A stretch of 64,000 bases of DNA from Actinoalloteichus caeruleus DSM 43889 (lineage in GTDB: Bacteria; Actinomycetota; Actinomycetes; Mycobacteriales; Pseudonocardiaceae): assembly GCF_000429185.2 (NCBI RefSeq), contig NZ_AUBJ02000001.1, forward strand, positions 4,774,001 to 4,838,000, given 5' to 3'. Positions 53,986 through 63,877 of the stretch are shown here, piece after piece. Each line of letters starts with the position of its first letter. The first letter of the stretch is position 1. The translations under genes and the position numbers were made by a program. Below the pieces are notes generated by a model. That model saw only the letters and a program-made list of their open reading frames with translations, was not told the DNA's origin and ran no database searches.

Positions 53986-55158
53986 ATGGCAGCCAGCGAG
54001 ACGATCGGCGTCGGGATGGCGGGGTACTCCTTCATGGGTGCCGTCCACTCCCAAGCCTGGCGCACCGTCCACCGGTTCTTCGACGTGCCGGTAGCACCGG
54101 AACTCGTCGCACTCGCGGGCCGCGATCGGGCCAGGACCGAGGCCGCCGCCGCCCGGATGGGGTGGTCGGCCGCGGAGACGGACTGGCGGCGTTTGGTCGA
54201 GCGGGACGACGTCGGCCTGGTCGACATCTGCACGCCGGGGGACACCCACGCCGAGATCGCGATCGCCGCGCTGGACGCCGGCAAGCACGTCCTCTGCGAG
54301 AAACCGCTGGCCAACACGGTGGCCGAGGCGGAGGCGATGGTGGCTGCGGCGGAACGGGCCGCCGCCTCCGGGGTCCGCTCCATGGTCGCCTTCAACTACC
54401 GTCGCGTCCCGGCCCTCGCGTTGGCGCGCGAGCTGGTCGCGAACGGTCGCCTCGGCACCGTGCGGCACGTGCGGGCCGTCTACCTCCAGGACTGGCTCAC
54501 CGACGAGAACTCGCCACTGACCTGGCGGCTCGACCGCACCAAGGCCGGCGCTGGCGCGCTCGGCGACATCGGTTCGCACATCATCGACGCGAGCCAGTTC
54601 GTCACGGGGCAGGCGATCACGGGTGTCTCGGCCATCACCGAGACCTTCGTCCGCCGCCGCCCGGTGGCCACCTCATCGGCGGGGTTGTCCGCCTCGGCCG
54701 GCACCGAGTACGGGGACGTCACGGTCGACGACGCCGCCCTGTTCCTCGCGCGGTTCACCGGCGGGGCCGTGGCCACCTTCGAGGCGACCCGGTTCGCCGC
54801 CGGTCGGAAGAACGCCATGCGGCTGGAGGTCAACGGCTCGCGGGGCAGCCTCGCGTTCGACTTCGAGTCCATGAACGAACTGTGGCTGCACGAGGAGGAC
54901 ATCGACGCGGCCGAGGGCGGGTTCCGACGCATCCTCGTGACCGAGGCCACGCACCCCTACCTCGGGGCGTGGTGGCCGCCCGGCCACGGGCTCGGCTACG
55001 AGCACACCTTCACCCACGAGGCAGCGGACTTCCTCACCGCCGTGGGCACGGGGACCGACCCGGAGCCGAGCTTCGCCGACGGACTGCGGGTGCAGCGGGT
55101 GCTGCGGGCGGTGGAGGACAGCGCCGCCGCCGACTCCCGCTGGACCCCGGTGCCGTAG
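53986..55158 (+). CDS. Gfo/Idh/MocA family oxidoreductase
   Basis: A 390-residue NAD(P)-dependent sugar or cyclitol dehydrogenase. The Rossmann start is slightly divergent (GVGMAGYSFMGAVHSQAW), and the catalytic EKP (Glu105-Lys106-Pro107) is intact, as is GALGDIGSHIIDASQF, containing the active-site Asp and His. The ATG at 53986 has GAGGGA upstream; a GTG at 53971 is possible. It is the last gene of the sugar operon. Related enzymes oxidise inositols or act on C3 of glucosides to form 3-keto sugars; the exact substrate is unknown. Confidence 0.92.
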   Translation: MAASETIGVGMAGYSFMGAVHSQAWRTVHRFFDVPVAPELVALAGRDRARTEAAAARMGWSAAETDWRRLVERDDVGLVDICTPGDTHAEIAIAALDAGKHVLCEKPLANTVAEAEAMVAAAERAAASGVRSMVAFNYRRVPALALARELVANGRLGTVRHVRAVYLQDWLTDENSPLTWRLDRTKAGAGALGDIGSHIIDASQFVTGQAITGVSAITETFVRRRPVATSSAGLSASAGTEYGDVTVDDAALFLARFTGGAVATFEATRFAAGRKNAMRLEVNGSRGSLAFDFESMNELWLHEEDIDAAEGGFRRILVTEATHPYLGAWWPPGHGLGYEHTFTHEAADFLTAVGTGTDPEPSFADGLRVQRVLRAVEDSAAADSRWTPVP

Positions 55159-55203
55159 TCGACCACGAGACCAGCCGGCCGAACGGGTCGGCGAGACGGT
55201 TCC

Positions 55204-55228
55204 GCCCGGCTCCTCCACGGAGCCGGGC
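55204..55228 (+). terminator. Terminator of sugar operon
   Basis: Perfect 10-bp stem GCCCGGCTCC / GGAGCCGGGC with a 5-base loop, 46 bases after the oxidoreductase stop. It separates the ABC operon from the large secreted protein gene. Downstream, GTTCG-GGCGA-CGAAC (55374-55388) is a small palindrome just before the next gene. Confidence 0.72.
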
Positions 55229-55415
55229 CGGGAACCGGGAGCCCCGGCGGCTCCACGAAGGACCTGCCCCGGCCGACACCGGGGCGGATGGGTTCACACC
55301 GCGACGGGGAAGCGCAACAAGGAGGTTGGCACTCAACGTCGAGTAGTCCCCGGCTCGTCGAGAACGCGCTGTTGTTCGGGCGACGAACCTTGGTGAGAAC
55401 AGGAGAAACATACCA

Positions 55416-58400
55416 GTGCGACGATCATTACGGGGGCGCGGCGGGAGTTCCGCGACCACCGGGCACAGAACCAGATCCAGGGGCACGGCGGCCCGCGCGG
55501 GCACCCTGTCACTGGCGCTCCTGACCGCTCTCGGTGGCAGCGCGATGGCCGCGGCCCCGGTCGCGGTGGCGGCCGACCAGCCGGCCGAGGCGGCCACGGC
55601 CGCGAACACCTTCCAGCCCAAACCTCCCATCGGTTTCCCGGTCTTCGACGAGGACGAGCACGACCACCCCGGCGATGACCACGAGCACGACGACCACTTC
55701 CACGCGTTGGTCTTCTCCAAGACCGCCGGGTTCCGGCACGACTCCATCGAGGCCGGTGTCGCCGCCATCGAGGAGCTCGGTGCGGAGCACGGCTTCCACG
55801 TGGACCACACCGAGGACGCCGAGGACTTCACCGAGCAGAACCTGGGCCACTACGACGTCGTCGTCTGGCTGTCCACCACCGGTGACGTCCTCAACGAGGA
55901 GCAGCAGGCGGCCTTCGAGGGCTACATCCAGGACGGCGGCGGCTACGCCGGCGTGCACGCCGCGTCGGACACCGAGTACGACTGGCCGTGGTACGGCGAG
56001 CTGGTGGGTGCCTACTTCGACTCCCACCCGCAGATCCAGGAGGCGACGACGGTCGTCACCGACCACGTCCACCCCTCCACCGCCCACCTCGACGAGGAGT
56101 GGGTGCGGACGGACGAGTGGTACAACTTCCAGGACAACCCGCGCGGCGACGTGCACGTCCTGGCGGCCCTCGACGAGGACAGCTACGACGCCGGCAGCGG
56201 CGCGATGGGCCACGACCACCCGATCGCCTGGTGCCAGGAGTTCGACGGTGGCCGCTCCTGGTACACCGGCGGTGGCCACACCATCGAGTCGTTCTCCGAG
56301 CCCGCGTTCCTGGAACACCTGCTCGGCGGTCTGCGCACCGCCGCCGGGGTCGCCGAGGCCGACTGCAAGGCGACCGTCGACTCCTCCTTCGACCAGGTGA
56401 CCCTGGCCAAGGGTGCCGACCAGGCCGGCGAGCCGATCGCCCTGGCCGTGCTGCCCGACCGCAGCGTGCTGCACACCGCCCGCGACGGCCGGGTGTTCCA
56501 CACCACCGCCGACGGCCTGAACACCCTCGCCGCCCGGATCCCGGTGTACGACCACGACGAGGACGGCCTCCAGGGCATCGCCGTGGACCCGGACTTCGAG
56601 GACAACCGCTGGGTCTACCTCTACTACTCCCCGGAACTGGACACCCCGCCGGGCGAGGCGCCGGAGAACGGCACGGCGGAGGACTTCGCCCCCTTCATCG
56701 GGCACAACACCCTCTCCCGCTTCCAGCTCACCGAGGACAACACCCTCGACCTGGACAGCGAGCAGGAGATCATCCACGTCGAGGCGGACCGGGGCATCTG
56801 CTGCCACGCCGGTGGTGAGATCGACTTCGACTCCGAGGGCAACCTCTACCTGTCCACCGGGGACGACACCAACCCCTTCGCCTCCAGCAACTACACGCCC
56901 ATCGACATCCGCCCGGACCGCAACCCGGCCTTCGACGCGCAGCGTTCCTCCGCCAACACCAACGACCTGCGGGGCAAGCTGCTGCGGATCACCGTCCAGG
57001 AGGACGGCAGCTACACGGTGCCGGAGGGCAACCTCTTCGAGCCGGGTACGGACAAGACCCGTCCGGAGATCTACGCGATGGGCTTCCGGAACCCGTTCCG
57101 GTTCGCCATCGACCGGGAGACCGACTGGATCTACCTGGGCGACTACGGTCCCGACGCCGGCTCGCCCGACCCGAACCGGGGTCCGGAGGGCCTGGTCGAG
57201 TTCAACCTGATCAAGGAGCCCGGCAACTACGGGTGGCCCTACTGCCACGGCGACAACCAGGCGTACAACGAGTACGACTTCGCCACCGGCGAGTCCGGCC
57301 CGCTGTTCGACTGCGACAACCCGGTCAACAACAGCCCGAACAACACCGGTCTGACCGAGCTGCCGCCGTCGGTGCCGGCCTGGATCGAGTACAGCGGCGG
57401 CTCGCTGCCGGCCTTCGGCTCGGGCAGTGAGTCCCCGATGGGGGGCCCGACCTACCGGTACGACCCCGAGCTGGAGTCCGACACCAAGTTCCCCGAGTAC
57501 TACGACGGCAAGAACTTCGCCTACGAGTGGGGACGCGGCTGGATCAAGGAGCTCCACCACGACGCCGAGGGCAACCTGCTCAAGATCAACCCGTTCTTCG
57601 ACTCGATGGACCTCGTCCAGCCGATGAACATCGAGTTCGGACCGGACGGTTCGCTGTACGTGCTCGACTACGGCAGCGAGTGGTTCGGCGGTTCGGACGA
57701 CTCCGCGCTCTACCGGATCGACTACACCGGCGGCGAGCGGACCCCGGTGGCCACCATCAGCGCCAGCGTCACCTCCGGGCACGCGCCGCTGACCGTCGAG
57801 TTCGACTCGGCCGGTTCGGTCGACCCGGCCGGCGGCGAGCTGGCCTTCGAGTGGGAGTTCGGTGACGGCGCGACCGCCACCGGCGCCACCGCGGAGCACA
57901 CCTACACCGAGGAGGGCGTCTACACCGCCCGGCTGCGTGCCACCAACGACGACGAGCGGGTCGGTACCGCCGCCGTCTCCATCTCGGTGGGCAACACCGC
58001 CCCCGTGGTGGAACTGAACGCTCCCGTGCACGGCGGTGTCTTCGCGTTCGGTGAGCGGGTGCCCTTCGAGGTGACCGTGACCGACCCCGAGGACGGCGAG
58101 ATCGACTGCTCCAGGGTCGTCGTCGAGTACATCCTCGGGCACGACAGCCACGGCCACCCGCTGACCCGGGTCAACGGTTGCAGCGGGCTCATCGAGACCC
58201 CCGGCGAGGGCGGTCACGGGGACGACGCCAACGTCTTCGGCATCATCAACGCCAGCTACACCGACAACGGCGCCGGCGACCTGCCCCCGCTGACCGGGTC
58301 GGACGAGGTCGTCCTCCAGCTGAAGAACAAGCAGGCCGAGTTCTTCACCGACAGCGAGGGCGTCACGGTCCTGAGCAAGGAGGGCGCCGGCGGTGGCCGG

Positions 58401-60410
58401 GTCGTGGGTGACATCCACGACGGCGACTGGATCTCCGTCGACCCGGTGAACCTGCACCAGGTCGACCAGATCGGTTTCCGGATCGCCTCCGGCGGCATCG
58501 GCGGCACCATCGAGGTGCGGGTCGGCGCGCCCGACGGCGAACTGATCAGCAGCGTCGACGTCGCGAACACCGGCGGCTGGGAGAACTTCGAGACCGTCGG
58601 CCCGGTCGACATCACCGACCCGGGCGGCACGAACGCGCTGTACTTCGTGTTCACCGGCGACGGTGACGAGGCGCTCTTCGACGTCGACATCATCCACTTC
58701 CACGGCGACGGTGTCGCCGACCCGGGTGCCGGGCAACCGGGCTGCGAGCCCGCCGAGCCGGAGGAGGGCTACCGCATGCTCTTCGACGGCACCGAGGACA
58801 GCCTCGGCGGCTGGAAGCAGGCGGGCCCGGGCGAGTTCGTGCTCCAGGAGGACTGCACCATCCTGTCCACCGGGGGCATGGGCCTGTACTGGTTCGAGGA
58901 GGAGTTCGAGGCCTACAGCCTCAAGCTCGACTGGATGATGCCGGGCGACGACAACTCCGGTGTCTTCGTCGGGTTCCCGGACCCGGGTGACGACCCGTGG
59001 CTGGCCGTCAACCACGGGTACGAGATCCAGATCGACCCGACCGACGAGCCGGACCGCACCACCGGTGCCATCTACGGTTTCCAGGGCGCTGACCTGGAGG
59101 CCCGTGACGAGGCGCTCAACCCCGAGGGCGAGTGGAACAGCTACGAGATCGTGGTCCAGGGGCAGACCATCAAGGTCTACCTCAACGACGTGCTGATCAA
59201 CGACTTCACCAGCACCCACCCGGACCGCGACCTCACCAGCGGTCACATCGGCCTCCAGAACCACGGTGACGTCGACGACGTGTTCTTCCGGAACGTCCAG
59301 ATCCAGGAGATCGTCGACTCCGAGGCGCCGACCACGTCCCTGAGCACCGACCCGGCGGAGGCCGACGGCGCCGAGGGCTGGTTCCTGACCTCCCCCGAGG
59401 TCACCCTCGACGCCAGCGACGAGGGCAGCGGTGTCGCCACCACCGAGTACCGGATCGGCGACGGCGACTGGACCGAGTACACCGAGCCGTTCGCGCTGCC
59501 CGGTGACGGCGTCCACACCGTGGAGTACCGGTCGACCGACGTGGCCGGCAACGTGGAGGAGCCCGGCACCGCCGAACTCCGGGTCGACACCACGGCCCCG
59601 CTGACCACGGCCGACTTCGCCGACCCGAACGAGGCCGGTTGGCACGACGCCGACGTCGTGGTCGAGCTCGCCGCCGAGGACGGCACGTCCGGGGTGGCCA
59701 GGGTGGAGTGGACCCTCGACGGGGAGGACTGGGCGGAGTACACCGAACCCGTCCAGGTCAGCGGCGACGGCGAACACACCCTGCGGTACCGGGCCGTGGA
59801 CGTCGCCGGGAACGTCGAGGCGGACAAGGCCGCGACGATCATGATCGACGCGACCGCGCCGACGCTGCTGGTGTCCGGAGTGGCCAACGGCGTGGTCTAC
59901 GGCAACGCCACGGACCTGGTGCTCTCCTGGCACGCCGAGGACGAGACCTCCGGGATCGACTCGGTGAGCGGCACGCTCAACGGGGAGGCCGTGCTGTCCG
60001 GGCGGGTGCTCCCGCTCTACCAGCTGGCCCTGGGCACCCACACGTTGTCGGTCAGCGCGACCGACAACGCCGGCAACACCGCCGAGCAGTCGTTGGTGTT
60101 CGCCACCACCACCTCGCTGCGCGACGTCGGCCAGCTCGTCGACAGGTTCCGGCTCACCAACCGGCTGTCGCTGAGCGGGCACGCCGCCCTGGCGGGTCAG
60201 CTCACCGCCGCCAGGATCGCCGAGGCGACCGGGGACGAGCTCGGCGCGATCAACGAGCTGCGCGAGTTCGTCGCGCTGGCCGGGGACGCCGAACTGGTCC
60301 GCGACGCCGAGGTGCGCTCGGTGCTGGTGCGTGACGCGGAGGCGATCATCGCCTCCATCGAAGGGGTGGCCGTGCTCGACATGGCCGTCAACGCGGTCGA
60401 CCGCGACTGA
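55416..60410 (+). CDS. Giant secreted multidomain ThuA / glucose-dehydrogenase-like / DUF1080 protein
   Basis: A 1664-residue exported protein. The GTG at 55416 has AGGAGA upstream. A signal peptide (about 1-53, ending AVAVAA) is followed by an Asp/His-rich stretch, then: ThuA domain (about 93-310, HALVFSKTAGFRHDSI); PQQ-type glucose/sorbosone dehydrogenase propeller (about 325-772, DGLQGIAVDPDFEDNRWVYL); PKD (778-859); Ig-like domain (860-975); CBM6-like domain (977-1100); DUF1080 / 3-keto-disaccharide hydrolase fold (1119-1300, YRMLFDGTEDSLGGWKQ); two OmpL47-type repeats (1304-1488) and one more Ig-like unit; FIMAH-like helical end (about 1565-1655). No membrane anchor. It probably acts on an oxidised or 3-keto glycan outside the cell (inference). 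Confidence 0.9.
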   Translation: MRRSLRGRGGSSATTGHRTRSRGTAARAGTLSLALLTALGGSAMAAAPVAVAADQPAEAATAANTFQPKPPIGFPVFDEDEHDHPGDDHEHDDHFHALVFSKTAGFRHDSIEAGVAAIEELGAEHGFHVDHTEDAEDFTEQNLGHYDVVVWLSTTGDVLNEEQQAAFEGYIQDGGGYAGVHAASDTEYDWPWYGELVGAYFDSHPQIQEATTVVTDHVHPSTAHLDEEWVRTDEWYNFQDNPRGDVHVLAALDEDSYDAGSGAMGHDHPIAWCQEFDGGRSWYTGGGHTIESFSEPAFLEHLLGGLRTAAGVAEADCKATVDSSFDQVTLAKGADQAGEPIALAVLPDRSVLHTARDGRVFHTTADGLNTLAARIPVYDHDEDGLQGIAVDPDFEDNRWVYLYYSPELDTPPGEAPENGTAEDFAPFIGHNTLSRFQLTEDNTLDLDSEQEIIHVEADRGICCHAGGEIDFDSEGNLYLSTGDDTNPFASSNYTPIDIRPDRNPAFDAQRSSANTNDLRGKLLRITVQEDGSYTVPEGNLFEPGTDKTRPEIYAMGFRNPFRFAIDRETDWIYLGDYGPDAGSPDPNRGPEGLVEFNLIKEPGNYGWPYCHGDNQAYNEYDFATGESGPLFDCDNPVNNSPNNTGLTELPPSVPAWIEYSGGSLPAFGSGSESPMGGPTYRYDPELESDTKFPEYYDGKNFAYEWGRGWIKELHHDAEGNLLKINPFFDSMDLVQPMNIEFGPDGSLYVLDYGSEWFGGSDDSALYRIDYTGGERTPVATISASVTSGHAPLTVEFDSAGSVDPAGGELAFEWEFGDGATATGATAEHTYTEEGVYTARLRATNDDERVGTAAVSISVGNTAPVVELNAPVHGGVFAFGERVPFEVTVTDPEDGEIDCSRVVVEYILGHDSHGHPLTRVNGCSGLIETPGEGGHGDDANVFGIINASYTDNGAGDLPPLTGSDEVVLQLKNKQAEFFTDSEGVTVLSKEGAGGGRVVGDIHDGDWISVDPVNLHQVDQIGFRIASGGIGGTIEVRVGAPDGELISSVDVANTGGWENFETVGPVDITDPGGTNALYFVFTGDGDEALFDVDIIHFHGDGVADPGAGQPGCEPAEPEEGYRMLFDGTEDSLGGWKQAGPGEFVLQEDCTILSTGGMGLYWFEEEFEAYSLKLDWMMPGDDNSGVFVGFPDPGDDPWLAVNHGYEIQIDPTDEPDRTTGAIYGFQGADLEARDEALNPEGEWNSYEIVVQGQTIKVYLNDVLINDFTSTHPDRDLTSGHIGLQNHGDVDDVFFRNVQIQEIVDSEAPTTSLSTDPAEADGAEGWFLTSPEVTLDASDEGSGVATTEYRIGDGDWTEYTEPFALPGDGVHTVEYRSTDVAGNVEEPGTAELRVDTTAPLTTADFADPNEAGWHDADVVVELAAEDGTSGVARVEWTLDGEDWAEYTEPVQVSGDGEHTLRYRAVDVAGNVEADKAATIMIDATAPTLLVSGVANGVVYGNATDLVLSWHAEDETSGIDSVSGTLNGEAVLSGRVLPLYQLALGTHTLSVSATDNAGNTAEQSLVFATTTSLRDVGQLVDRFRLTNRLSLSGHAALAGQLTAARIAEATGDELGAINELREFVALAGDAELVRDAEVRSVLVRDAEAIIASIEGVAVLDMAVNAVDRD

Positions 60411-60431
60411 CGACCCGCGGTCACCCACCGT

Positions 60432-60465
60432 GGTGGCTCATATCCGCCAGCGGATGTGAGCCACC
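60432..60465 (+). terminator. Terminator of the giant protein gene
   Basis: A 15-bp stem GGTGGCTCATATCCG / CGGATGTGAGCCACC with one T-G pair and a CCAG loop, 21 bases past the stop. Confidence 0.82.
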
Positions 60466-60592
60466 GCACACCCTGCTGTTGGTCGGTGGCGCGGTGCGGT
60501 CTCCTCGAACGAGGTCACCAGCGCCGCGCCGCCCCAGCGGACTCGACGGAACGCTCGGCGAGCCGCGTGCGCCGCAAGGAAGGGGTTCGACG

Positions 60593-61792
60593 ATGAACAC
60601 CACTGGAAGACCGGGGCGTACCGGGTTGTGGCTGATCGGAGCCAGGGGCTCGGTGGCCACCACCGCCGTCAGCGGTCTCGTCGCGCTACGACACGGCCTG
60701 GTCGAGGCCACCGGGTGCGTGACCGAACTCCCCGAGTTCTCCGCCTGCCCCCTGCCCACCTGGGACGAGATCGTCGTCGGGGGGCACGACATCGTGAACA
60801 CGTGCCTGCCCAAGAAGGCGGAACTGCTCGCCGACGCCGGGCTGCTGCCCCACCGGTTGCTGCCCTCCATCGAACCCGGCCTGGCCGCCGTCGACGCCGA
60901 GATCCGGGCGGGGCACGACCCCGTCTCCCACCGGGGAGCCCAGGCCGACGCCGCGCGCCGACTCGCCGACGACCTCACCGAGTTCGCCGAGCGCCACGCG
61001 CTCGACCGGGTCGTCGTGGTCAACGTCTCCTCCACGGAGGCCCCGGTCACGCTCCTCCCCGAACACCAGGACGCCGCCGCGCTGACCGCCGCGCTGACCG
61101 ACCCCCAGCGGGCTCCCCTGCCACCCAGTTCGCTGTCCGCCTACGCGGCGCTGCTCGCCGGCTGCCCCTACGTCGACTTCACCCCGTCCACGGGTATGCG
61201 GCTCCCCGCGCTGCGCGAGCTGGCGGCGGAACGCGGGCTGCCCTACGCCGGATCGGACGGCAAGACGGGGGAGACCCTCCTGCGGACCGCGCTCGCGCCG
61301 ATGTTCACCACCAGGGCGCTGCGGGTGCGTTCCTGGGCGGGCACGAACCTGCTCGGCGGCGGGGACGGCGCGACCCTCGCCGACCCCAGGTCCGCCGCCA
61401 GCAAGCTGGAGTCCAAGTCCGGGGTGCTCTCCTCCCTGCTCGGCGAGGACGTGACGGCCCCGCTGCACATCGACAACGTGCCCGACCTCGGGGACGTCAA
61501 GACCGCCTGGGACCACGTGTCCTTTGAGGGGTTCCTCGGCGCGCGGATGACCATGCAGGTCACCTGGACCGGATACGACTCCGCGCTCGCCGCTCCTCTC
61601 GTGTTGGACCTGGCCAGGCTGACCGCCGCCGCGCACGCGGACGGGCGGAGCGGGCCGCTGGGCGCGCTCGCCTTCTTCTTCAAGGACCCGGACGGCAACC
61701 GCGAGCACGGGCTCGGTGAGCAGTACCGGCAACTGCTGAGCTGGGTGGACGAGCTCGGGGAGCCGACGCGGGGGGAGGGGGAGACCCGGTGA
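60593..61792 (+). CDS. Inositol-3-phosphate synthase (ebo-cluster type)
   Basis: A 399-residue myo-inositol-phosphate synthase, which isomerises glucose-6-phosphate to inositol-3-phosphate with internal NAD use. GLWLIGARGSVATT is the nucleotide-binding loop. VVVNVSSTE, GSDGKTGETLLRTAL, SWAGTNLLGGGDG, the SKLESKSG catalytic-lysine segment and HIDNVPDLGDVKTAWDHVSF are diagnostic. The ATG at 60593 has AAGGAAGGGG upstream. It begins an operon with a UbiA prenyltransferase, a TIM-barrel isomerase and EboA, so it serves that pathway and is probably not the housekeeping enzyme for mycothiol and phosphatidylinositol. Confidence 0.93.
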   Translation: MNTTGRPGRTGLWLIGARGSVATTAVSGLVALRHGLVEATGCVTELPEFSACPLPTWDEIVVGGHDIVNTCLPKKAELLADAGLLPHRLLPSIEPGLAAVDAEIRAGHDPVSHRGAQADAARRLADDLTEFAERHALDRVVVVNVSSTEAPVTLLPEHQDAAALTAALTDPQRAPLPPSSLSAYAALLAGCPYVDFTPSTGMRLPALRELAAERGLPYAGSDGKTGETLLRTALAPMFTTRALRVRSWAGTNLLGGGDGATLADPRSAASKLESKSGVLSSLLGEDVTAPLHIDNVPDLGDVKTAWDHVSFEGFLGARMTMQVTWTGYDSALAAPLVLDLARLTAAAHADGRSGPLGALAFFFKDPDGNREHGLGEQYRQLLSWVDELGEPTRGEGETR

Positions 61793-62906
61793 ACCCCGCA
61801 CCCCACGACCGCCCGCAGCCTCCCGCGCCCGGCGGCGTCACCGTCGACGAGCCCACCCGAGCGGGCACGGCGCCGAGCGGCGACGCCGGCGGCGGACACG
61901 GGCGAACCACCGGCACCACCGGCGCCGGGACCGGCCCTCCGACCGCACCCGAGGCCGACCCACACCGCCAACCCGCCGCCACCGGGGACGCGGGGACACC
62001 GGGCCCGGCACGGCCCACCCCGGTCCCGAGCTGGCCGGCCCGGCGGCGCGACTGCGGACCCTCGCCGAACTCGTCCGCCTGCCCGCCGCGCTCTCCGTGC
62101 TCGGGGACACCGCCGTCGGCGCCGCGGCCGCCGGCCGCCCGTTGACCGGGCGGCGGCTCGGACTTCCCCTGTCCTCCGCGGCCCTCTACCTCGCCGGGAT
62201 GGCGCTGAACGACTGGGCCGACCGCGACCTCGACGCCGTCGAACGACCGGAGCGGCCGATCCCCTCCGGTCGGATCAGCCCGGGTGCCGCGCTGGGAGTC
62301 GCCACGACCCTCACCGGCGCGGGCCTCGCCCTCGCCGCCCTGGGCGGCGGCCGCGACGCCCTCCGGATCGCCGTGCCGCTGGCCGCCTCGGTGTGGACGT
62401 ACGACACGCTGCTCAAGAACACCCCGGCCGCGCCCCTCGGGATGGCGGTGTGCCGTGGGCTGGACGTGCTGCTCGGCGCCGGCGCCCGCTCGGCCCGGGC
62501 CGCCGCGCCCGGCGCCCTGGCGATGGCCGCCCACACGGCGGGCGTCACCACCCTCGCCCAGGGCGAGGTGCACGGCACCAGTCGCGTCGCCGCGGGTGTC
62601 GCCCTCACCACCACCACCGCGTCCACCGCGCTCGCCGTCCTCGGCCCGGCCCGCGGCGGGTGGCACCGCGCCGGTGCGGTCCTCGCCGCCGCCGGCTACG
62701 CCCGCACCGTCGGCGGGGCGCAGCTGACCGCCGCCCGGGACACCTCGGCGGCCAACGCCAGGGCCGCGACGGGAGTCGGGATCCGAGGCATGATCCCCCT
62801 CCAGGCGGCCCTGGTGGCCAGGCGGGGCTCGTTGGCCGTGTCCGCGGCCCTGGCCGGGCTGGTGCCCCTGGGACGACGGCTGGCCCGGCGGGTGAGCCAG
62901 ACATGA
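61789..62906 (+). CDS. eboC: UbiA-family prenyltransferase EboC (SCO3242 type), one-base frame break
   Basis: The GTG at 61789 overlaps the previous stop (GTGA) and opens a Pro/Gly/Thr-rich N-terminus of about 75 residues. As read, this frame runs into a stop at 62145, while the enzyme lies in another frame ending at 62906. That frame has no ATG or GTG before the first helix (LRTLAELVRLPAALSVLGD, about 62052-62108). One extra C in the CCCC run at 62018-62021 joins them. The enzyme has about eight spans, the UbiA motif NDWADRDLDAVERPERPIPS (a DxxxD pair) and a weaker second Asp-rich site. It is expected to move a polyprenyl group to a small acceptor. Confidence 0.85.
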
Positions 62907-63877
62907 CCGGCGTGGAGCCACCCAGCGCCGGCGGTGCCGCCTTCGCCCTCGGGTACGGCACCAACGGCTTCGCCAACCACCGGCTCGGCGACGCGCTCCG
63001 GGTCATCGCCGACCTCGGCTACGAGGCGGTGGCGCTCACCCTCGACCACCAGCACCTGGACCCCTTCGCACCGGACCTCGGCGCCCGGGTCGACCGGGTC
63101 GCGGCCACCCTCGCCGACCTCGGCCTCCGGGTCGTCGTGGAGACCGGCGCCCGGTACCTGCTCGACCCGTGGCGCAAACACCACCCCACCCTCGTGTCCC
63201 CCGACGCCGCGCCCCGGGTCGACTTCCTCAGGCGCGCCCTGCGGGTCGCCGAGGGCCTCGGCGCGGACTGCGTGTCCTGCTGGTCGGGCGTCGCCGAACC
63301 CGGCACCGGCGAACGGGAACCGACGGACGCGGAGGAGCCCGCGTCGCGGGGCGCGGCCGCACCGGGTGACCTCGCCTGGCGGCGCCTGCGGGACAACCTC
63401 CGGCCCGTCCTCGCCGAGGCCGAACGCCGCTCCACCCCCCTCGCCCTGGAGCCGGAACCCGGGCACCGGGTGTGGAACCTGGGCCAAGCGCTGGACCTGC
63501 GCACCGCACTCGGCGAGCCGGAGTGGCTGAGGCTCACCCTCGACGTCGGGCACTGCGTCGCGGTCGAGGCGGACACCGCGGCCGACTGCGTGCGCCGGGC
63601 CGGGACGCTGCTGGCGAACGTGCAACTCGACGACATGCTGCCCGGCGTCCACGAACACCTGGAGTTCGGCGAGGGACAGCTCGACCTCCCCGCCACCCTG
63701 GCCGCGCTCGTCGAGGTCGGGTACACGGGCATCGCCGCCGTCGAGCTGCCCCGCCACTCCCACGCGGCCCCGGACACCGCCCGCCGCGCGCTGACGGCCC
63801 TCACGGCGGCGCTCCCCACCAGCGACGGGCGGTCCGAACAGGACCGGCGCGAGTTCACCGACGGGAGGTCAACATGA
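62903..63877 (+). CDS. eboE: Sugar phosphate isomerase/epimerase EboE (AP endonuclease 2 TIM barrel)
   Basis: A 324-residue xylose-isomerase-like TIM barrel. LGYGTNGFANHRLGDALRVI is the typical first strand and helix. Metal-ligand-type residues are visible in ALEPEPGH, LTLDVGHCV and VQLDDM with HEHLEFGEG. The ATG at 62903 overlaps the prenyltransferase stop (ATGA). A segment of about 25 residues rich in Glu/Ala/Pro (near residues 135-158) is a loop insertion. In this family such enzymes isomerise sugars or inosose compounds; here it is part of the ebo pathway, with an unknown substrate. Confidence 0.88.
   Translation: MTGVEPPSAGGAAFALGYGTNGFANHRLGDALRVIADLGYEAVALTLDHQHLDPFAPDLGARVDRVAATLADLGLRVVVETGARYLLDPWRKHHPTLVSPDAAPRVDFLRRALRVAEGLGADCVSCWSGVAEPGTGEREPTDAEEPASRGAAAPGDLAWRRLRDNLRPVLAEAERRSTPLALEPEPGHRVWNLGQALDLRTALGEPEWLRLTLDVGHCVAVEADTAADCVRRAGTLLANVQLDDMLPGVHEHLEFGEGQLDLPATLAALVEVGYTGIAAVELPRHSHAAPDTARRALTALTAALPTSDGRSEQDRREFTDGRST

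Noticed and set aside
55509-60428. A 1639-codon open frame antisense to the giant secreted protein
   Set aside because: Its composition is Gly/Val/Arg/His-rich without any domain, and it mirrors the GC3 bias of the sense gene. High-GC coding sequence routinely leaves such antisense frames open.
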